A DNA stretch of 64,000 nt from Actinocorallia sp. API 0066 (GCF_020991275.1 NZ_JAJLQY010000005.1:248001-312000), one strand, 5' to 3'; shown: positions 1-8,504, counted from the stretch's first letter. A program made the numbers and translations. The notes: generated by a model not told the origin, from the letters alone.

Positions 1-1133
1 TGCGCCTCCTGCGCGTTCTTCACCTTGCCCGTGTAGACGCGCGGCTTGTCCGGCACGTACTGCGCGCCGTACAGGGCGCTCGCCTGGTTGCGCGCGGCGG
101 CGATGGCCGTCTGGGACAGCGTGATGCTGTCCGTACGCATGTAGGTGATGTAACCGTTCTCATAGAGCCGCTGCGCGATCTGCATCGCGTACTTGGGCGA
201 GAACCCCAGCTTGCGGCTCGCCTCCTGCTGCATCGTGGTGGTGCGGAAGGGCGCGTACGGCTTACGCGTGTACGGCTTCTGCTCGACGGAGGTGACCTTG
301 AAGGGACGTCCCTCCAGGCGGGCCGCAAGGCCGCGCGCCGTCTCCTCGTCCAGCTGGCGGGCGTTGCCCTTCACCTTGCCCAGCGAGGTGAAATCACGGC
401 CCTGGGCGACCCGCGTGCCATCGATAGAGACGAGCTTGGCCGTGAAGAGATTCGGCTCCTCGTCCCTGCCCGTCCCGAGATCGGCGGAGATGTCCCAGTA
501 GTCGGCGGGCACAAACGCGATGCGCTCCCGCTCCCGCTCCACCACCAGGCGCGTCGCCACCGACTGGACCCGGCCCGCCGAGAGCTTCGGCATGACCTTC
601 TTCCACAGGACGGGGCTCACCTCGTACCCGTAGAGGCGGTCGAGGATACGACGGGTCTCCTGCGCGTCCACAAGCTGCAGGTTCAGCTCACGCGTGTTGG
701 CTGCCGCCGCCCGGATGGCATCGGGGGTGATCTCGTTGAACACCATCCGGTGCACCGGCACCTTCGGCTTGAGGACCTCGCGCAGATGCCAGGCGATCGC
801 CTCGCCCTCGCGGTCCTCGTCCGTCGCCAGGAAGAGCTCGTCGGCCTCGCTGAGCAGCTTCCTCAGCTTCGCGACCTGCTGCTTCTTGTCCGAGTTGACG
901 ATGTAGACCGGCTCGAACTCGTGGTCGACGTTCACGCCCAGCCGCCCCCACGGCTCGGCCTTGTACTTCGCCGGCACCTCGGCCGCGTCCGCGGGAAGAT
1001 CGCGGATGTGACCGATGCTGGACTCGACCACGTAACCCTTGCCGAGGTAGCCCGCGATCGTCTTCGCCTTCGCTGGCGACTCGACGATCACCAGGCGGGT
1101 GACTCCCGACCTGCTGCCGTTACTGGCTGGCAC
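1..1133 (-). CDS. topA: DNA topoisomerase I, N-terminal part (runs off the left edge)
   Basis: Type IA topoisomerase that relaxes negative supercoils through a 5'-phosphotyrosyl intermediate. About 377 codons are visible. The TOPRIM domain starts at once (RLVIVESPAKAKTI) and shows the acidic FLATDEDREGEAIAWH segment; the later QETRRILDRLYGYEVSPVLW and KLSAGRVQSVATRLVVERE motifs are typical of TopA. Near the cut end MRTDSITLSQTA is the active-site stretch, with the Tyr in YITYMRTDS. The only usable start in the open frame is GTG at 1133; a GGAGAG lies very close upstream and an AGG slightly further off. The C-terminal domains lie outside the window. The identification is certain; the exact start is likely. 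Confidence 0.96.
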   Translation of the reverse strand, partial: MPASNGSRSGVTRLVIVESPAKAKTIAGYLGKGYVVESSIGHIRDLPADAAEVPAKYKAEPWGRLGVNVDHEFEPVYIVNSDKKQQVAKLRKLLSEADELFLATDEDREGEAIAWHLREVLKPKVPVHRMVFNEITPDAIRAAAANTRELNLQLVDAQETRRILDRLYGYEVSPVLWKKVMPKLSAGRVQSVATRLVVERERERIAFVPADYWDISADLGTGRDEEPNLFTAKLVSIDGTRVAQGRDFTSLGKVKGNARQLDEETARGLAARLEGRPFKVTSVEQKPYTRKPYAPFRTTTMQQEASRKLGFSPKYAMQIAQRLYENGYITYMRTDSITLSQTAIAAARNQASALYGAQYVPDKPRVYTGKVKNAQEA

Positions 1134-1365
1134 AGCTCTCCGACCTATCCGTGTCGCTTCAAACGCTTCGTTTCTGACGTGTCGTCGCTCATGGCGCCTT
1201 CACCCCGACGGTACCCCCGGCGACGCCCGCCCCCTGCCGTGCGGGGTTCCCGCCCACCACGCGACGATAAACCCCCGACAGGATGACACGCCTCAACGTC
1301 ATGGAAGACCAGGCTCTTCCCGAAGGGTTCATCTCGCCGCTCCCGTCTGGCATCCTTTGGTTGTG

Positions 1366-1563
1366 ATGGGGGAGTACACCTACCTGATCCTGAATCTGCC
1401 ACGAGGGACCACCCGCGAGGTCGCCCGGCAGGTGATGACCGAGCACGCCGAGTACGGGGGCTGGGAACTCCACACCGTACGCGTCCATCGTGACGGACGG
1501 CGCCGCATCCAGCTCCGCAAGAAGATCATCCGCGCCCGGAGCACCCTGCGCGAACGCGTCTGA
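1366..1563 (+). CDS. small DUF5703-type protein
   Basis: 65-residue protein with the pattern EYTYLILNLPRG...ARQVMTEHAEYGGWEL...RIQLRKKIIRAR, which matches my memory of the DUF5703 family of small actinobacterial proteins of unknown role. It is Arg-rich at the C terminus and has no signal peptide or membrane segment. ATG 1366 is preceded directly by an in-frame GTG (1363); neither has a good ribosome site, so leaderless translation is possible. It is divergent from topA across 232 nt and convergent with the chaplin-like gene. The ORF extends upstream as far as 1099, but that extension has no family resemblance and was not used. Confidence 0.75.
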   Translation: MGEYTYLILNLPRGTTREVARQVMTEHAEYGGWELHTVRVHRDGRRRIQLRKKIIRARSTLRERV

Positions 1564-1574
1564 CGCCGCGGGGG

Positions 1575-1615
1575 GCTCCGCCCGCCCCGAGCCGCGCTCC
1601 CGGGACGGGCGGAGC
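1575..1615. terminator. GC-rich stem-loop between convergent genes
   Basis: Perfect 10-bp inverted repeat (GCTCCGCCCG at 1575-1584, its complement at 1606-1615) with a 21-nt GC-rich loop. It begins 12 nt after the DUF5703-type stop and lies about 40 nt from the 3' end of the convergent chaplin-like gene. There is no U-tract, as is common in actinomycetes. It probably acts in both directions. Confidence 0.5.
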
Positions 1616-1656
1616 GCGCTAACCCGGCGGGGCGCCGACGAGGCCGCTCACCCGCG

Positions 1657-2133
1657 TCACCCGCCGAGCCCGGGGGTAGGGCTGTCCCGGTCTTCGGTGT
1701 CCTTCTTCACATGGTCGTCACCGTGGCCGCCGTGCTTTGTGTGGTCTTTGTGTTTCTTGTGCTCTTTGTGCTCGCTGTGGCGCGGGCCGCAGGAGGCCGT
1801 CGCCTGGCCCAGGACGGCGATGGCGGCGCCGCAGACCTGGAAGCCTCCCTGACCCTCGCACGACGCCGTCGCGGCCCCCAGGATCGCGATCGCGTTGCCG
1901 CAGACGACGATGCCGTCCTGGCCGTCCCGGCCGTCCGGGAGGGCGCAGGCGGCCACCGCGGTGCCCAGGATCGAGATCGCGTTGCCGCAGAGGCTCACCG
2001 GGAGGACGAGCCCCGCAGCCGGGGGTTTGGCTGCGGGGGCGGGATGCGCGGCGGCGGGGGCCGGATGCGCGAGGAGGCCAAGCGCGACGACGCAGGCGGC
2101 GAGGAGGGCCGGACGACGGCCGCGCGTACTCAA
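1657..2133 (-). CDS. secreted chaplin-like protein with three Cys-pair repeats and a His/Lys-rich tail
   Basis: 158-residue exported protein. The start is TTG 2133 with GGGAG six bases upstream. Residues 1-30 form a twin-Arg-containing, hydrophobic, Ala-rich signal peptide ending near AAAHPAPAA. Three repeats follow: LCGNAISILGTAVAACA, VCGNAIAILGAATASCE and VCGAAIAVLGQATASCG. Each has two Cys exactly 14 residues apart (49/63, 78/92, 101/115). The CGNx-hydrophobic-G pattern resembles chaplin (DUF320) domains, the amyloid-forming surface proteins of aerial hyphae, but each repeat is shorter than a classical chaplin domain. The tail (about 117-145) is rich in His, Lys, Glu and Asp and could bind metal. 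Export and repeats are clear; membership of the chaplin family is likely but not certain. Confidence 0.7.
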   Translation of the reverse strand: MSTRGRRPALLAACVVALGLLAHPAPAAAHPAPAAKPPAAGLVLPVSLCGNAISILGTAVAACALPDGRDGQDGIVVCGNAIAILGAATASCEGQGGFQVCGAAIAVLGQATASCGPRHSEHKEHKKHKDHTKHGGHGDDHVKKDTEDRDSPTPGLGG

Positions 2134-2298
2134 TGGGGCTCCCGGGGTTCGCAGGTCGCGCGGACCGCGTGTCCGGGCCGCCCCCGCCGTCCGGACACGC
2201 GCACCTCCCGCGCGTAGGGAAGGACGATCTCTCCCCTACGGAGGGTAATGCTAGCACCACGGTAAGATTAAGTCGGGGTTTTGCGGGAAGCCCGAGGG

Positions 2299-3591
2299 TT
2301 ATGCGTTGTCGAGAAAACGATCAAGCACCCGGACGCCGAACTGAAGTCCGTCGACGGGCACGCGTTCGTCGATTCCATGGAACATTCCGGAAAAGTCCAG
2401 ATCTGCCGGGAGGCGCAGCGGGGCGAACCCGTAGCAGCGCATTCCCAGGGTCGCGAACGACTTGGCGTCCGTCCCCGCGCTCAGGCAGTACGGCACCGGG
2501 ATCGCGCCCGGGTCCGCCCAGGTCAGGGCCTCCTCCATCGCGCCCACCAGATCGCCCTCATATTCCGTTTCGACCGCGATGTCATAGTGCACGAACTCGC
2601 GCTGGACCTTCTCGCCCAGGAGCGCGTCGACGGTCTCGAAGAACTCCTTCTCGTAGCCCGGCAGGAAACGGCCGTCGATCTGCGCCTCCGCGTGCTGCGG
2701 AATGACGTTGGTCTTGTAGCCCGCGTCAAGGCGCGTCGGGTTGAGGGTGCTGCGCAGCGTCGCGCCGATCATCCGCGCGAGGGTGCCCAGGTGCGGGAGG
2801 GACGCCTCGGGATCCTTCGGGTCGAACTCCACCCCGTACGCCTCGCACGCGGCCTCAAGGAACCGCCGCACGGTCGGCGTCAGCCGGATCGGGAACCTGT
2901 GCTCGCCGATCCTGGCGACGGCCTTGGCCAGCTCCGTCACCGCGTTGTCGTCGTGCACCATCGAGCCGTGCCCCGCCGTGCCGACGGCCTTGAGCCGCAT
3001 CCAGGCCAGGCCCTTCTCGGCGGTCTCGATGAGGTACAGGCGCCGGTCGCCCGGCACGGAGAGGCTGAATCCGCCGACCTCGCCGACGGCCTCGGTGCAC
3101 CCCTCGAACAGCCCGGGGTGGTTGTCCACGAGCCAGTGCGCGCCGTACTTGCCTCCGGCCTCCTCGTCGGCGAGGAACGCCAGCACCAGGTCGCGCTTCG
3201 GCCTGCGTCCCGTCCGGGCCCGGTCGAGCACCGAGGCCAGGATCATCGCGTCCATGTCCTTCATGTCGACGGCCCCGCGCCCCCACACGCACCCGTCGGC
3301 GATCTCCCCGCCGAAGGGGTCGTGCGTCCAGTCGGACGCCTGCGCGGGCACCACGTCCAGGTGCCCGTGCAGCAGCAGCGCGTCCCTGCCGGGCTCCGTC
3401 CCCTCGATCCGCGCCACCACACTGGTCCGCCTATGCGCGGATTCCAGCACCGTGGTCTTGATCCCCACCCCTTCAAGCTTCTCCGCCACGTACTCCGCGG
3501 CGACCCGCTCCCCCGGCCCGTCCACGTCCCCCGTGTTGGACGTGTCGATCCGGATCAGCTCCCGGCACAGCTCGACGACCTCGTCTTCCAT
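2299..3591 (-). CDS. M20-family zinc metallopeptidase / amidohydrolase
   Basis: 430 residues, M20 (ArgE/DapE/CPG2) fold. Metal-site motifs are seen in order: LLLHGHLDVVPAQ (His, Asp), WGRGAVDMKDMDAM (bridging Asp), FLADEEAGGKYG (catalytic Glu and zinc-binding Glu), then a dimerisation lid (VGTAGHGSM) and a late His (SGMFHGIDER). No signal peptide, so probably a cytoplasmic di- or tripeptidase or N-acyl amino acid hydrolase; the substrate cannot be read. The ORF opens at a GTG (3606), but GGGAGGGG lies just upstream of ATG 3591, so MEDEVVEL is the better start. It lies upstream of tRNA-Leu on the opposite strand. Confidence 0.9.
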   Translation of the reverse strand: MEDEVVELCRELIRIDTSNTGDVDGPGERVAAEYVAEKLEGVGIKTTVLESAHRRTSVVARIEGTEPGRDALLLHGHLDVVPAQASDWTHDPFGGEIADGCVWGRGAVDMKDMDAMILASVLDRARTGRRPKRDLVLAFLADEEAGGKYGAHWLVDNHPGLFEGCTEAVGEVGGFSLSVPGDRRLYLIETAEKGLAWMRLKAVGTAGHGSMVHDDNAVTELAKAVARIGEHRFPIRLTPTVRRFLEAACEAYGVEFDPKDPEASLPHLGTLARMIGATLRSTLNPTRLDAGYKTNVIPQHAEAQIDGRFLPGYEKEFFETVDALLGEKVQREFVHYDIAVETEYEGDLVGAMEEALTWADPGAIPVPYCLSAGTDAKSFATLGMRCYGFAPLRLPADLDFSGMFHGIDERVPVDGLQFGVRVLDRFLDNA

Positions 3592-3732
3592 CCCGACCCC
3601 TCCCACGAGACACCACGCACTCCCCCAATCCTCCCAGCTCCCCCACCCCCTCCCGCCCTCCGAATCGCCACCACCCCCAGCCTTTGATACAGTTACGTCC
3701 GCCGCCGCGCCCCGCAGGCGCGGCCCACACCA

Positions 3733-3817
3733 GTCCGGGTGGCGGAATGGCAGACGCGCTAGCTTGAGGTGCTAGTGCCCTTTACGGGGCGTGGGGGTTC
3801 AAGTCCCCCCTCGGACA
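3733..3817 (+). tRNA. tRNA-Leu (anticodon GAG)
   Basis: Complete class II tRNA. The acceptor strand GTCCGGG (3733-3739) pairs with CTCGGAC (3810-3816, one G-T) and the discriminator is A3817. The anticodon stem CTAGC/GCTAG encloses TTGAGGT, giving anticodon GAG (codon CTC). A long variable arm (around TGCCCTTTACGGGGC) and a T arm GGGGG-TTCAAGT-CCCCC follow. CCA is not encoded. The 3' 15 bases form part of the repeat that bounds the island, so integration leaves the tRNA intact. Confidence 0.97.
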
Positions 3818-3889
3818 CAAACCTTTCACCCACGTGGAGGCAGGCGCAAGCCTTGCCTCCACGAGCTATTTCTGCGGCAATTACGCCAT
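3803..3889. repeat. left attachment-type repeat with a recombinase-tail fossil
   Basis: The first 23 bases match 20342-20364 exactly; similarity continues less perfectly to about 3889 (shared islands such as CCTCCAC and TTTCTG). Read on the minus strand this copy still resembles the recombinase tail (PQK-stop-LVEAR against PQKQLVEAR in the right copy) but carries stop codons. It also contains a hairpin, GGAGGCA/TGCCTCC, just after the tRNA that could serve as its terminator. Confidence 0.7.
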
Positions 3890-3955
3890 TGGGGTCGATG
3901 ATCAGCGGCGGTACGTCACCGGTTACCGGCGTCTAACCAGTCCCGTTGCGACGAT

Positions 3956-4201
3956 GTGTTCCTGTTGTGGGAGCGCGCTGTTCCGGTCATCGGTGATAGT
4001 GGCGACTGCCCGCTTCCGTCCGCCCGGTTCGAAGTGCTGCGTCTTCTTGCACAAGGGCTTTCCGATGACGCGATCGCCAGACGTCTCCGGGTGACGACGA
4101 GTACGGTTCGGCGGCATTGTGCGGCGATACGGGAAGAGTTGGGGGTGGCGACCCGTTTCGCGGCGGGGGTCGAAGCCGCGCGGCGAGGCTGGATCGGCTG
4201 A
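3956..4201 (+). CDS. HTH-only LuxR-type protein or fragment
   Basis: 81 residues, nearly all a LuxR-type helix-turn-helix: RFEVLRLLAQGLSDDAIARRLRVTTSTVRRHCAAIREELGVATR (shown in parts: LSDDAIARRL is the first helix pair and TTSTVRRHCAAI the recognition helix). Its end (RFAAGVEAARRGWIG) is very like the end of the full-length regulator at 6352-7365 (RFAMGAAAVRRGWI), so it is probably a truncated paralogue or a free-standing DNA-binding domain. The start is uncertain: ATG 3956 has no clear ribosome site. It sits about 66 nt inside the island edge and is followed by a strong terminator, which argues that it is transcribed. Confidence 0.55.
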   Translation: MFLLWERAVPVIGDSGDCPLPSARFEVLRLLAQGLSDDAIARRLRVTTSTVRRHCAAIREELGVATRFAAGVEAARRGWIG

Positions 4202-4214
4202 AGGAGGCGAAGGC

Positions 4215-4245
4215 ACGGCGGAGCCCCTGCCAGGGGCTCCGCCGT
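4215..4245 (+). terminator. strong stem-loop after the HTH-only gene
   Basis: Perfect 14-bp stem (ACGGCGGAGCCCCT at 4215-4228, complement at 4232-4245) with a 3-nt loop, 14 nt after the stop at 4201. There is no T-run. Confidence 0.75.
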
Positions 4246-4547
4246 CGCGGCTCAGGTTGTCCGGAGCGCTACAGCCGCGCCTCAGGCAACGATGGCCGCG
4301 TGCGTCCGGCTGGTACCGATGACGGCGCAGGCCGGTCGGAGCGTCCGCCTGATCCAGGTGACACCCACTCGCATCTTTTCTGTTCCTCCCTCCGCGAGAA
4401 TCCGATCAAGATGGCGCGACACCGAACTCGCGACGGTTCGCGCCTCTCCAAGGGAAGCAGATTTCAGGACCGTTCGAACCGACATCACGCAGATGTCATA
4501 TCTACTGCCCAGTTTCTCATCGGGTGCTGAGGATCACTACTCGATGA
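4246..4547. other. gene-free stretch
   Basis: About 300 nt of lower GC between the terminator and the 3' end of the S9 peptidase gene. Short ORFs on both strands have no recognisable product and conflict with one another. Nothing else was seen. Confidence 0.5.
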
Positions 4548-6407
4548 CTAAAGTAGATGTTTCCGGAGAAACTGCCCCATTTCTCGGTACACATGAAGCT
4601 CGTTGTGCCTCTTGGTGAACCCGTGCCCCTCATCCGGGAAGACGTCATAGCGGACCTCGGTACCGCGCGCGCGCAGCCGTTCAACGATCTGGTCGGACTC
4701 GCCGCGCGGCACCCTGGGGTCCCTGGCGCCCTGGATGACGTAGAGCGGCGCGTCGATCGCGTCGGCGTGGGTGATGGGTGACCTGGCGCGCAACTGCTCG
4801 GCGTCCCGTTCCGGGTCGCCGAGGATGCGGTCGACGGCGTCACGCCAGGTGGGCGGGCACGCGGCCGCCAGCGTGACGAGGTTCGACGGGCCGCAGATCG
4901 AGACCCCGGCCGCCCACGGGTGGTCGAGGCGCGAGAGGCACGACAGGGCGGCGAAGCCTCCATACGAGGCTCCGACTACCGCGACCCTGCTTTCGTCGGC
5001 CCAAGGCGCCTGCTTCAGGTACTCCACCGTGGCGGCGAAGTCCTCAAGGTCGGGGCCGCCCCAATCACGGTAGATGAGCTTCTCGAAAGCGGTTCCGTAG
5101 CCGCTGGAGCCGGTCGCGTCCGGGCCGACGATCGCCACACCGCACGCGACGAGGTGCTGGTAGAGGCCGGACCTGGCGTAGACGGGACGCTCCTGCCCTC
5201 GCGGCCCGCCGTGAATCCACATCACCACGGGGAACGGGCCGTCCCCGCGCGGAACGTAGATCTGCGCGGAGATCCTCCGCCCGCCCTCCGAAGGGTAGGA
5301 GACGCGCTTCGCCTTGACGGGCTCGTAGACGTGGAGACGGGGCGGGCGGCTGTCCGTGAGGTATCGGAGCGTCCTCGTAGCCAAGTCGATCACCACGATC
5401 TCCGCGGGGCGAGTCGGGGTGTCCAGGTGGAGGACGACCGCCGTCCCGCCCGGCACGATCCGCATCCGGATGATGTGGCCGTCCGGGAGTTCGGGAAACT
5501 CAACCACCGAGTCTCCCCGGAGTCCGCGAAGGACGGAACGGCCGTCCTGGTTCTCCACCCACACCAGGAGACCGGCCTCGGCCGCCGCGTGCTCCACGTC
5601 CCACTCGGGCGCGCCGATCTGCTCCCACGCCCCCGTCAGCAGGGAGTAGCGCGCCAGCGACAACTGGTCCTTGGCCAACTGGTCCGTGCGGAACAGGAAG
5701 CCGGACGCGTCGTCCAGCCACCCGAGGGCCTCGACGACCCCGCCCGGCACCGAGACGGTGAGCGGTGCCGCCTCCGGGTCGGCGAGGTCGATCACGAGGG
5801 CCGAAATGTCGGTGTCCGACCTGCCGCTCCTGACGAGGAGCCGCCGCCCGTCCGGGGAGATCCCGACCGGCACGAGCATGGACCCCGGTTCGGGGATGAC
5901 GCGCCGGACGTCCCCCGAGCGCAGGTCCCGGACGGCGACGTCCTGCACGGTCGGTTCCCGGTCGTTCGTCGCGTAGACGAGAAACCCGCCGGTCGGATCG
6001 AACGGGCTGCCGACGGCCAGCACGCAGTGCCGACCCGGGCTGGCGACCAGGACCTCCGGCTCGGCCTCCGGGGCGATCCCGACACGGTAGACGCGGTGGA
6101 GCTCGTCGCCCTCCTCATCCGCGCTGAAGACCAGGAACGACCCGTCCGGCGACCACGCCACGTCCCGGACAGCCGACCTCGGCGGCGCGGAAACCCTTCT
6201 GGACGGACCTCCCGCCAACGGCTGAATCCACAGGTCGAACCCTCCTGACCGGTTCGCCGCATAGGCGACACTGCGCCCGCAAGGGGAGACGCTGAGGGCC
6301 TCCGCCTGGAATCGCTGCGCCGGTACAAAATCCTCAAAACGGGGACCGGCTTCATATCCACCCCCGGCGAACCGCCGCCGCTCCCATCGCGAACCGTGAC
6401 TCGACAT
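4548..6407 (-). CDS. S9-family (prolyl oligopeptidase-like) serine peptidase
   Basis: 619 residues. The N-terminal two thirds (about 25-370) is a beta-propeller with TolB/WD-like SPDG blades (DVAWSPDGSFLVFSAD, GISPDGRRLLVRS). The C-terminal alpha/beta-hydrolase carries the triad: Ser in VVGASYGGFA, Asp in GARDPRVP and His in DEGHGFTKR, with an oxyanion loop WIHGGPRG. No signal peptide, so probably an intracellular acylaminoacyl- or oligopeptidase. The start ATG 6407 is the only start codon in the first part of the frame and lies 56 nt inside the 3' end of the upstream LuxR gene, implying translational coupling. The enzyme may degrade or sense a peptide for the paired regulator (inference). 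Confidence 0.9.
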   Translation of the reverse strand: MSSHGSRWERRRFAGGGYEAGPRFEDFVPAQRFQAEALSVSPCGRSVAYAANRSGGFDLWIQPLAGGPSRRVSAPPRSAVRDVAWSPDGSFLVFSADEEGDELHRVYRVGIAPEAEPEVLVASPGRHCVLAVGSPFDPTGGFLVYATNDREPTVQDVAVRDLRSGDVRRVIPEPGSMLVPVGISPDGRRLLVRSGRSDTDISALVIDLADPEAAPLTVSVPGGVVEALGWLDDASGFLFRTDQLAKDQLSLARYSLLTGAWEQIGAPEWDVEHAAAEAGLLVWVENQDGRSVLRGLRGDSVVEFPELPDGHIIRMRIVPGGTAVVLHLDTPTRPAEIVVIDLATRTLRYLTDSRPPRLHVYEPVKAKRVSYPSEGGRRISAQIYVPRGDGPFPVVMWIHGGPRGQERPVYARSGLYQHLVACGVAIVGPDATGSSGYGTAFEKLIYRDWGGPDLEDFAATVEYLKQAPWADESRVAVVGASYGGFAALSCLSRLDHPWAAGVSICGPSNLVTLAAACPPTWRDAVDRILGDPERDAEQLRARSPITHADAIDAPLYVIQGARDPRVPRGESDQIVERLRARGTEVRYDVFPDEGHGFTKRHNELHVYREMGQFLRKHLL

Positions 6408-7365
6408 TCAGGCGCTCCTTCATTCTGTTGATATGACGCCGAACCGTGGAAACGTTGACGTCGAGCCGACGGGCGATGGACCCATCCTGAAGCCCGGACC
6501 CCATCATCTGGAGCACCCGCCTCTCGACCTCGGACAGGCCCGTCAGATCCGCGCCCGCCCCTTCCCCAAAAGGCACGGCCTGGGACCAGAACATCTCGAA
6601 GTACTCACGCAACCCACCGACGATCGACGGGCACTCGACCAGCAACGCCCCACCCAACCCGGTCGGCGTCAACGGCAACAACGCCGTGCTCTCATCAGCC
6701 ATCTTGAGCTTCATCCCGACGTGCGGGACCACCCGCGCCTGTTCACCCGCCTCAACCGCTGCCCGAATATTCCGCACCCCCGCCGGATGGTGGAGAAACC
6801 CGCTCTCGTAGATGGACCGGCACCGCACGCCCCCGGCGAACACCGGCAACGGCGCTATCGCCGCGGCCTCGTCCATGGGCGTCTCCTGAAGCAGGTTCTC
6901 CAGGGTCATCCACTCACTCTTGGCCACATTGATCATCGAAATCGAAAGCTCGGTGATCTCCTCCCGATCAGTCACCACCCGAACGAGACCACCGACGATC
7001 CCCGCCCCCGCGCCGATCGTCCGCGCCGCCTCCGCCAACCGCTCATGCCCCGTCATCAACGCCCGCTGGCTCGCCAACAAACGCCGCTGCAACTCCACCA
7101 AAGCCGTGTGCAACACCAGATGCGGCGCCACCGGAACCAACCGATCCGAATGCGACCACAAATGCACCATCCCCCGATCCAACAACGCCCTGACCACACC
7201 CGCCCCCAACTCCCGCTCCGCCTCACCCACCACAGGCTCATCACACGCCACCAACACGCAATAAGCCTCCAACAGATCATCCGCCACCACACCCGCGAGA
7301 ACACCCCTCGCCTCAGAAACACCCCACCGAGCCACATCACCGAGCGTAACCACAACCCACGGCAC
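6352..7365 (-). CDS. LuxR-family transcriptional regulator with TrmB-like N-terminal region
   Basis: 337 residues. The C-terminal LuxR HTH (about 270-337) reads LTGLSEVERRVLQMMGSGL then DGSIARRLDVNVSTVRRHI. The N-terminal part (about 10-95) looks like the winged-helix/TrmB region of actinobacterial regulators of the form ...LLEAYCVLVACDEPVVGEAERELG.... The centre resembles a ligand or phospholipase-D-like region (DREEITELSISMINVAKSEWM). The start is drawn at GTG 7365; several later in-frame GTGs exist and no ribosome site decides. It overlaps the S9 peptidase gene and probably regulates it. Confidence 0.82.
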   Translation of the reverse strand: MPWVVVTLGDVARWGVSEARGVLAGVVADDLLEAYCVLVACDEPVVGEAERELGAGVVRALLDRGMVHLWSHSDRLVPVAPHLVLHTALVELQRRLLASQRALMTGHERLAEAARTIGAGAGIVGGLVRVVTDREEITELSISMINVAKSEWMTLENLLQETPMDEAAAIAPLPVFAGGVRCRSIYESGFLHHPAGVRNIRAAVEAGEQARVVPHVGMKLKMADESTALLPLTPTGLGGALLVECPSIVGGLREYFEMFWSQAVPFGEGAGADLTGLSEVERRVLQMMGSGLQDGSIARRLDVNVSTVRRHINRMKERLNVESRFAMGAAAVRRGWI

Positions 7366-7452
7366 TCAAGGTCCAGACGATAAATCGCCCCACTAAAAGA
7401 ACCAAGCCCCAAACACGAAGAATAACCCGGAGGTCACTCTCGTCGCGGGGAG

Positions 7453-7482
7453 GAGGGCGTCCACCAGGAAGTGGACGCCCTC
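7453..7482 (-). terminator. stem-loop downstream of the CxxC hypothetical gene
   Basis: Perfect 12-bp stem (GAGGGCGTCCAC at 7453-7464, complement at 7471-7482) with a 6-nt loop, 31 nt beyond the stop of the minus-strand gene ending at 7513 and upstream of the LuxR gene. It isolates the two transcription units. Confidence 0.7.
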
Positions 7483-7512
7483 GCTGCTCTTGCGGGGGCA
7501 GGGCGCCGGGTG

Positions 7513-8196
7513 TCATTCGGCGCGGGAGCGCGAGCGCACCGCAGCGCCCCGGGAACCGGTGGCGATCATGCTGCCGAGATCGACGACCTCGTAGTCCACC
7601 AGCTCCACATGAAGCTGGGCCGCACGCAGCAGGCGCGTACGCGGGTCGTCATGCGCGATGGTGGCGGCCGCACTGGCCCTCAGCCCAGCCCGCGTCGGCT
7701 GGTAGAGCATGCCCGAGATCGCGGCCGGAGCGACACGCCGGGAGCGTAGCACCACATACCCCTTACGCAGGTGCGGACACAACCGCCCCGACCGCTCCAC
7801 ACACCCCGGACACACCGGCGGATGAGCCGTCATCACCGGCGCGGGCCACGGCCCCTCCTCACTCTCGTACTCCTCCCGCGAAAGCATCCACAACGCGCTC
7901 CGCCCACAGGACGTCCCGCACACCTGACAGAGCAAATCCCGCATCGCCCGACGATGCCGCAGAGAATGCACCGACTTGAACTCCGGAACCCCCACCCCCG
8001 GACTGAACCCCATCCGCGTCCACAACACCCCCGCCCCATCCCGATCCCCCGCCCTCTCATCCACATAAGCGATCCGCCCACCCCGAACCACCACCGAGAC
8101 AGACGACACCTCCTCCGACGACCACGCCGTGATGTACGGCACCACCCCCCACCGCGCCAGATTCATCCCAGCCGCAGAATGCTCCTGCATAGACAT
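7513..8196 (-). CDS. hypothetical protein with two cysteine pairs
   Basis: 227 residues, not recognised. Features seen: a first Cys pair in LLCQVCGTSCGRSALW, a second in PPVCPGCVERSGRLCPHL (zinc-ribbon-like spacing), and a helical, Ala-rich C-terminal third. No signal peptide or membrane segment. ATG 8196 is preceded by AGAAAGG; a second ATG is at 8190. The ORF extends upstream, but that part is Arg/Ser-rich and has no ribosome site. It is co-directional with the small gene 8235-8504 and divergent from the XRE regulator at 8663; small-gene/XRE pairings of this layout are common in actinomycetes, so a shared promoter region and regulatory link are plausible. Confidence 0.65.
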   Translation of the reverse strand: MSMQEHSAAGMNLARWGVVPYITAWSSEEVSSVSVVVRGGRIAYVDERAGDRDGAGVLWTRMGFSPGVGVPEFKSVHSLRHRRAMRDLLCQVCGTSCGRSALWMLSREEYESEEGPWPAPVMTAHPPVCPGCVERSGRLCPHLRKGYVVLRSRRVAPAAISGMLYQPTRAGLRASAAATIAHDDPRTRLLRAAQLHVELVDYEVVDLGSMIATGSRGAAVRSRSRAE

Positions 8197-8234
8197 ACAC
8201 CTTTCTGGAATCAAGGAAGAGTTCCCGCGATAAC

Positions 8235-8504
8235 TCACGCGGGACGTGCGGGACCGTAGGCATTGAGGCACCGGAGGACCGTGACGACCTTCACGCCCAC
8301 GGCCAGAGCGAAAGCCTCGTCCGGGTCATGCGGGCAAATGGCAGGCCCAACCACTCGGCGAACACCCGCACGACGAACGCGCGGGCCGGGCCGTCGCTCG
8401 GCGAGCATGTCGGCCACGCCCAGGCCCACCGACAGGACCTCTTGGCCGGTGGCGTGCCAGGCATGCCGTAGGACTTCCCCGTCCACCGTCATCTCGCCAG
8501 CCAT
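8235..8504 (-). CDS. small hypothetical protein
   Basis: 89 residues, not recognised: MAGEMTVDGEVLRHAWHATG...FALAVGVKVVTVLRCLNAYGPARPA. ATG 8504 is chosen because AGGAGGG lies five bases upstream; the longer ORF start at 8573 lacks a site. It is mildly hydrophobic at the end but has no clear membrane helix. It is 38 nt upstream of the CxxC hypothetical gene on the same strand and probably cotranscribed with it. Confidence 0.6.
   Translation of the reverse strand: MAGEMTVDGEVLRHAWHATGQEVLSVGLGVADMLAERRPGPRVRRAGVRRVVGPAICPHDPDEAFALAVGVKVVTVLRCLNAYGPARPA

Noticed and set aside
2281-3687. 468-residue plus-strand ORF opposite the M20 peptidase
   Set aside because: The minus strand encodes intact M20 motifs; the plus-strand product is a shadow.
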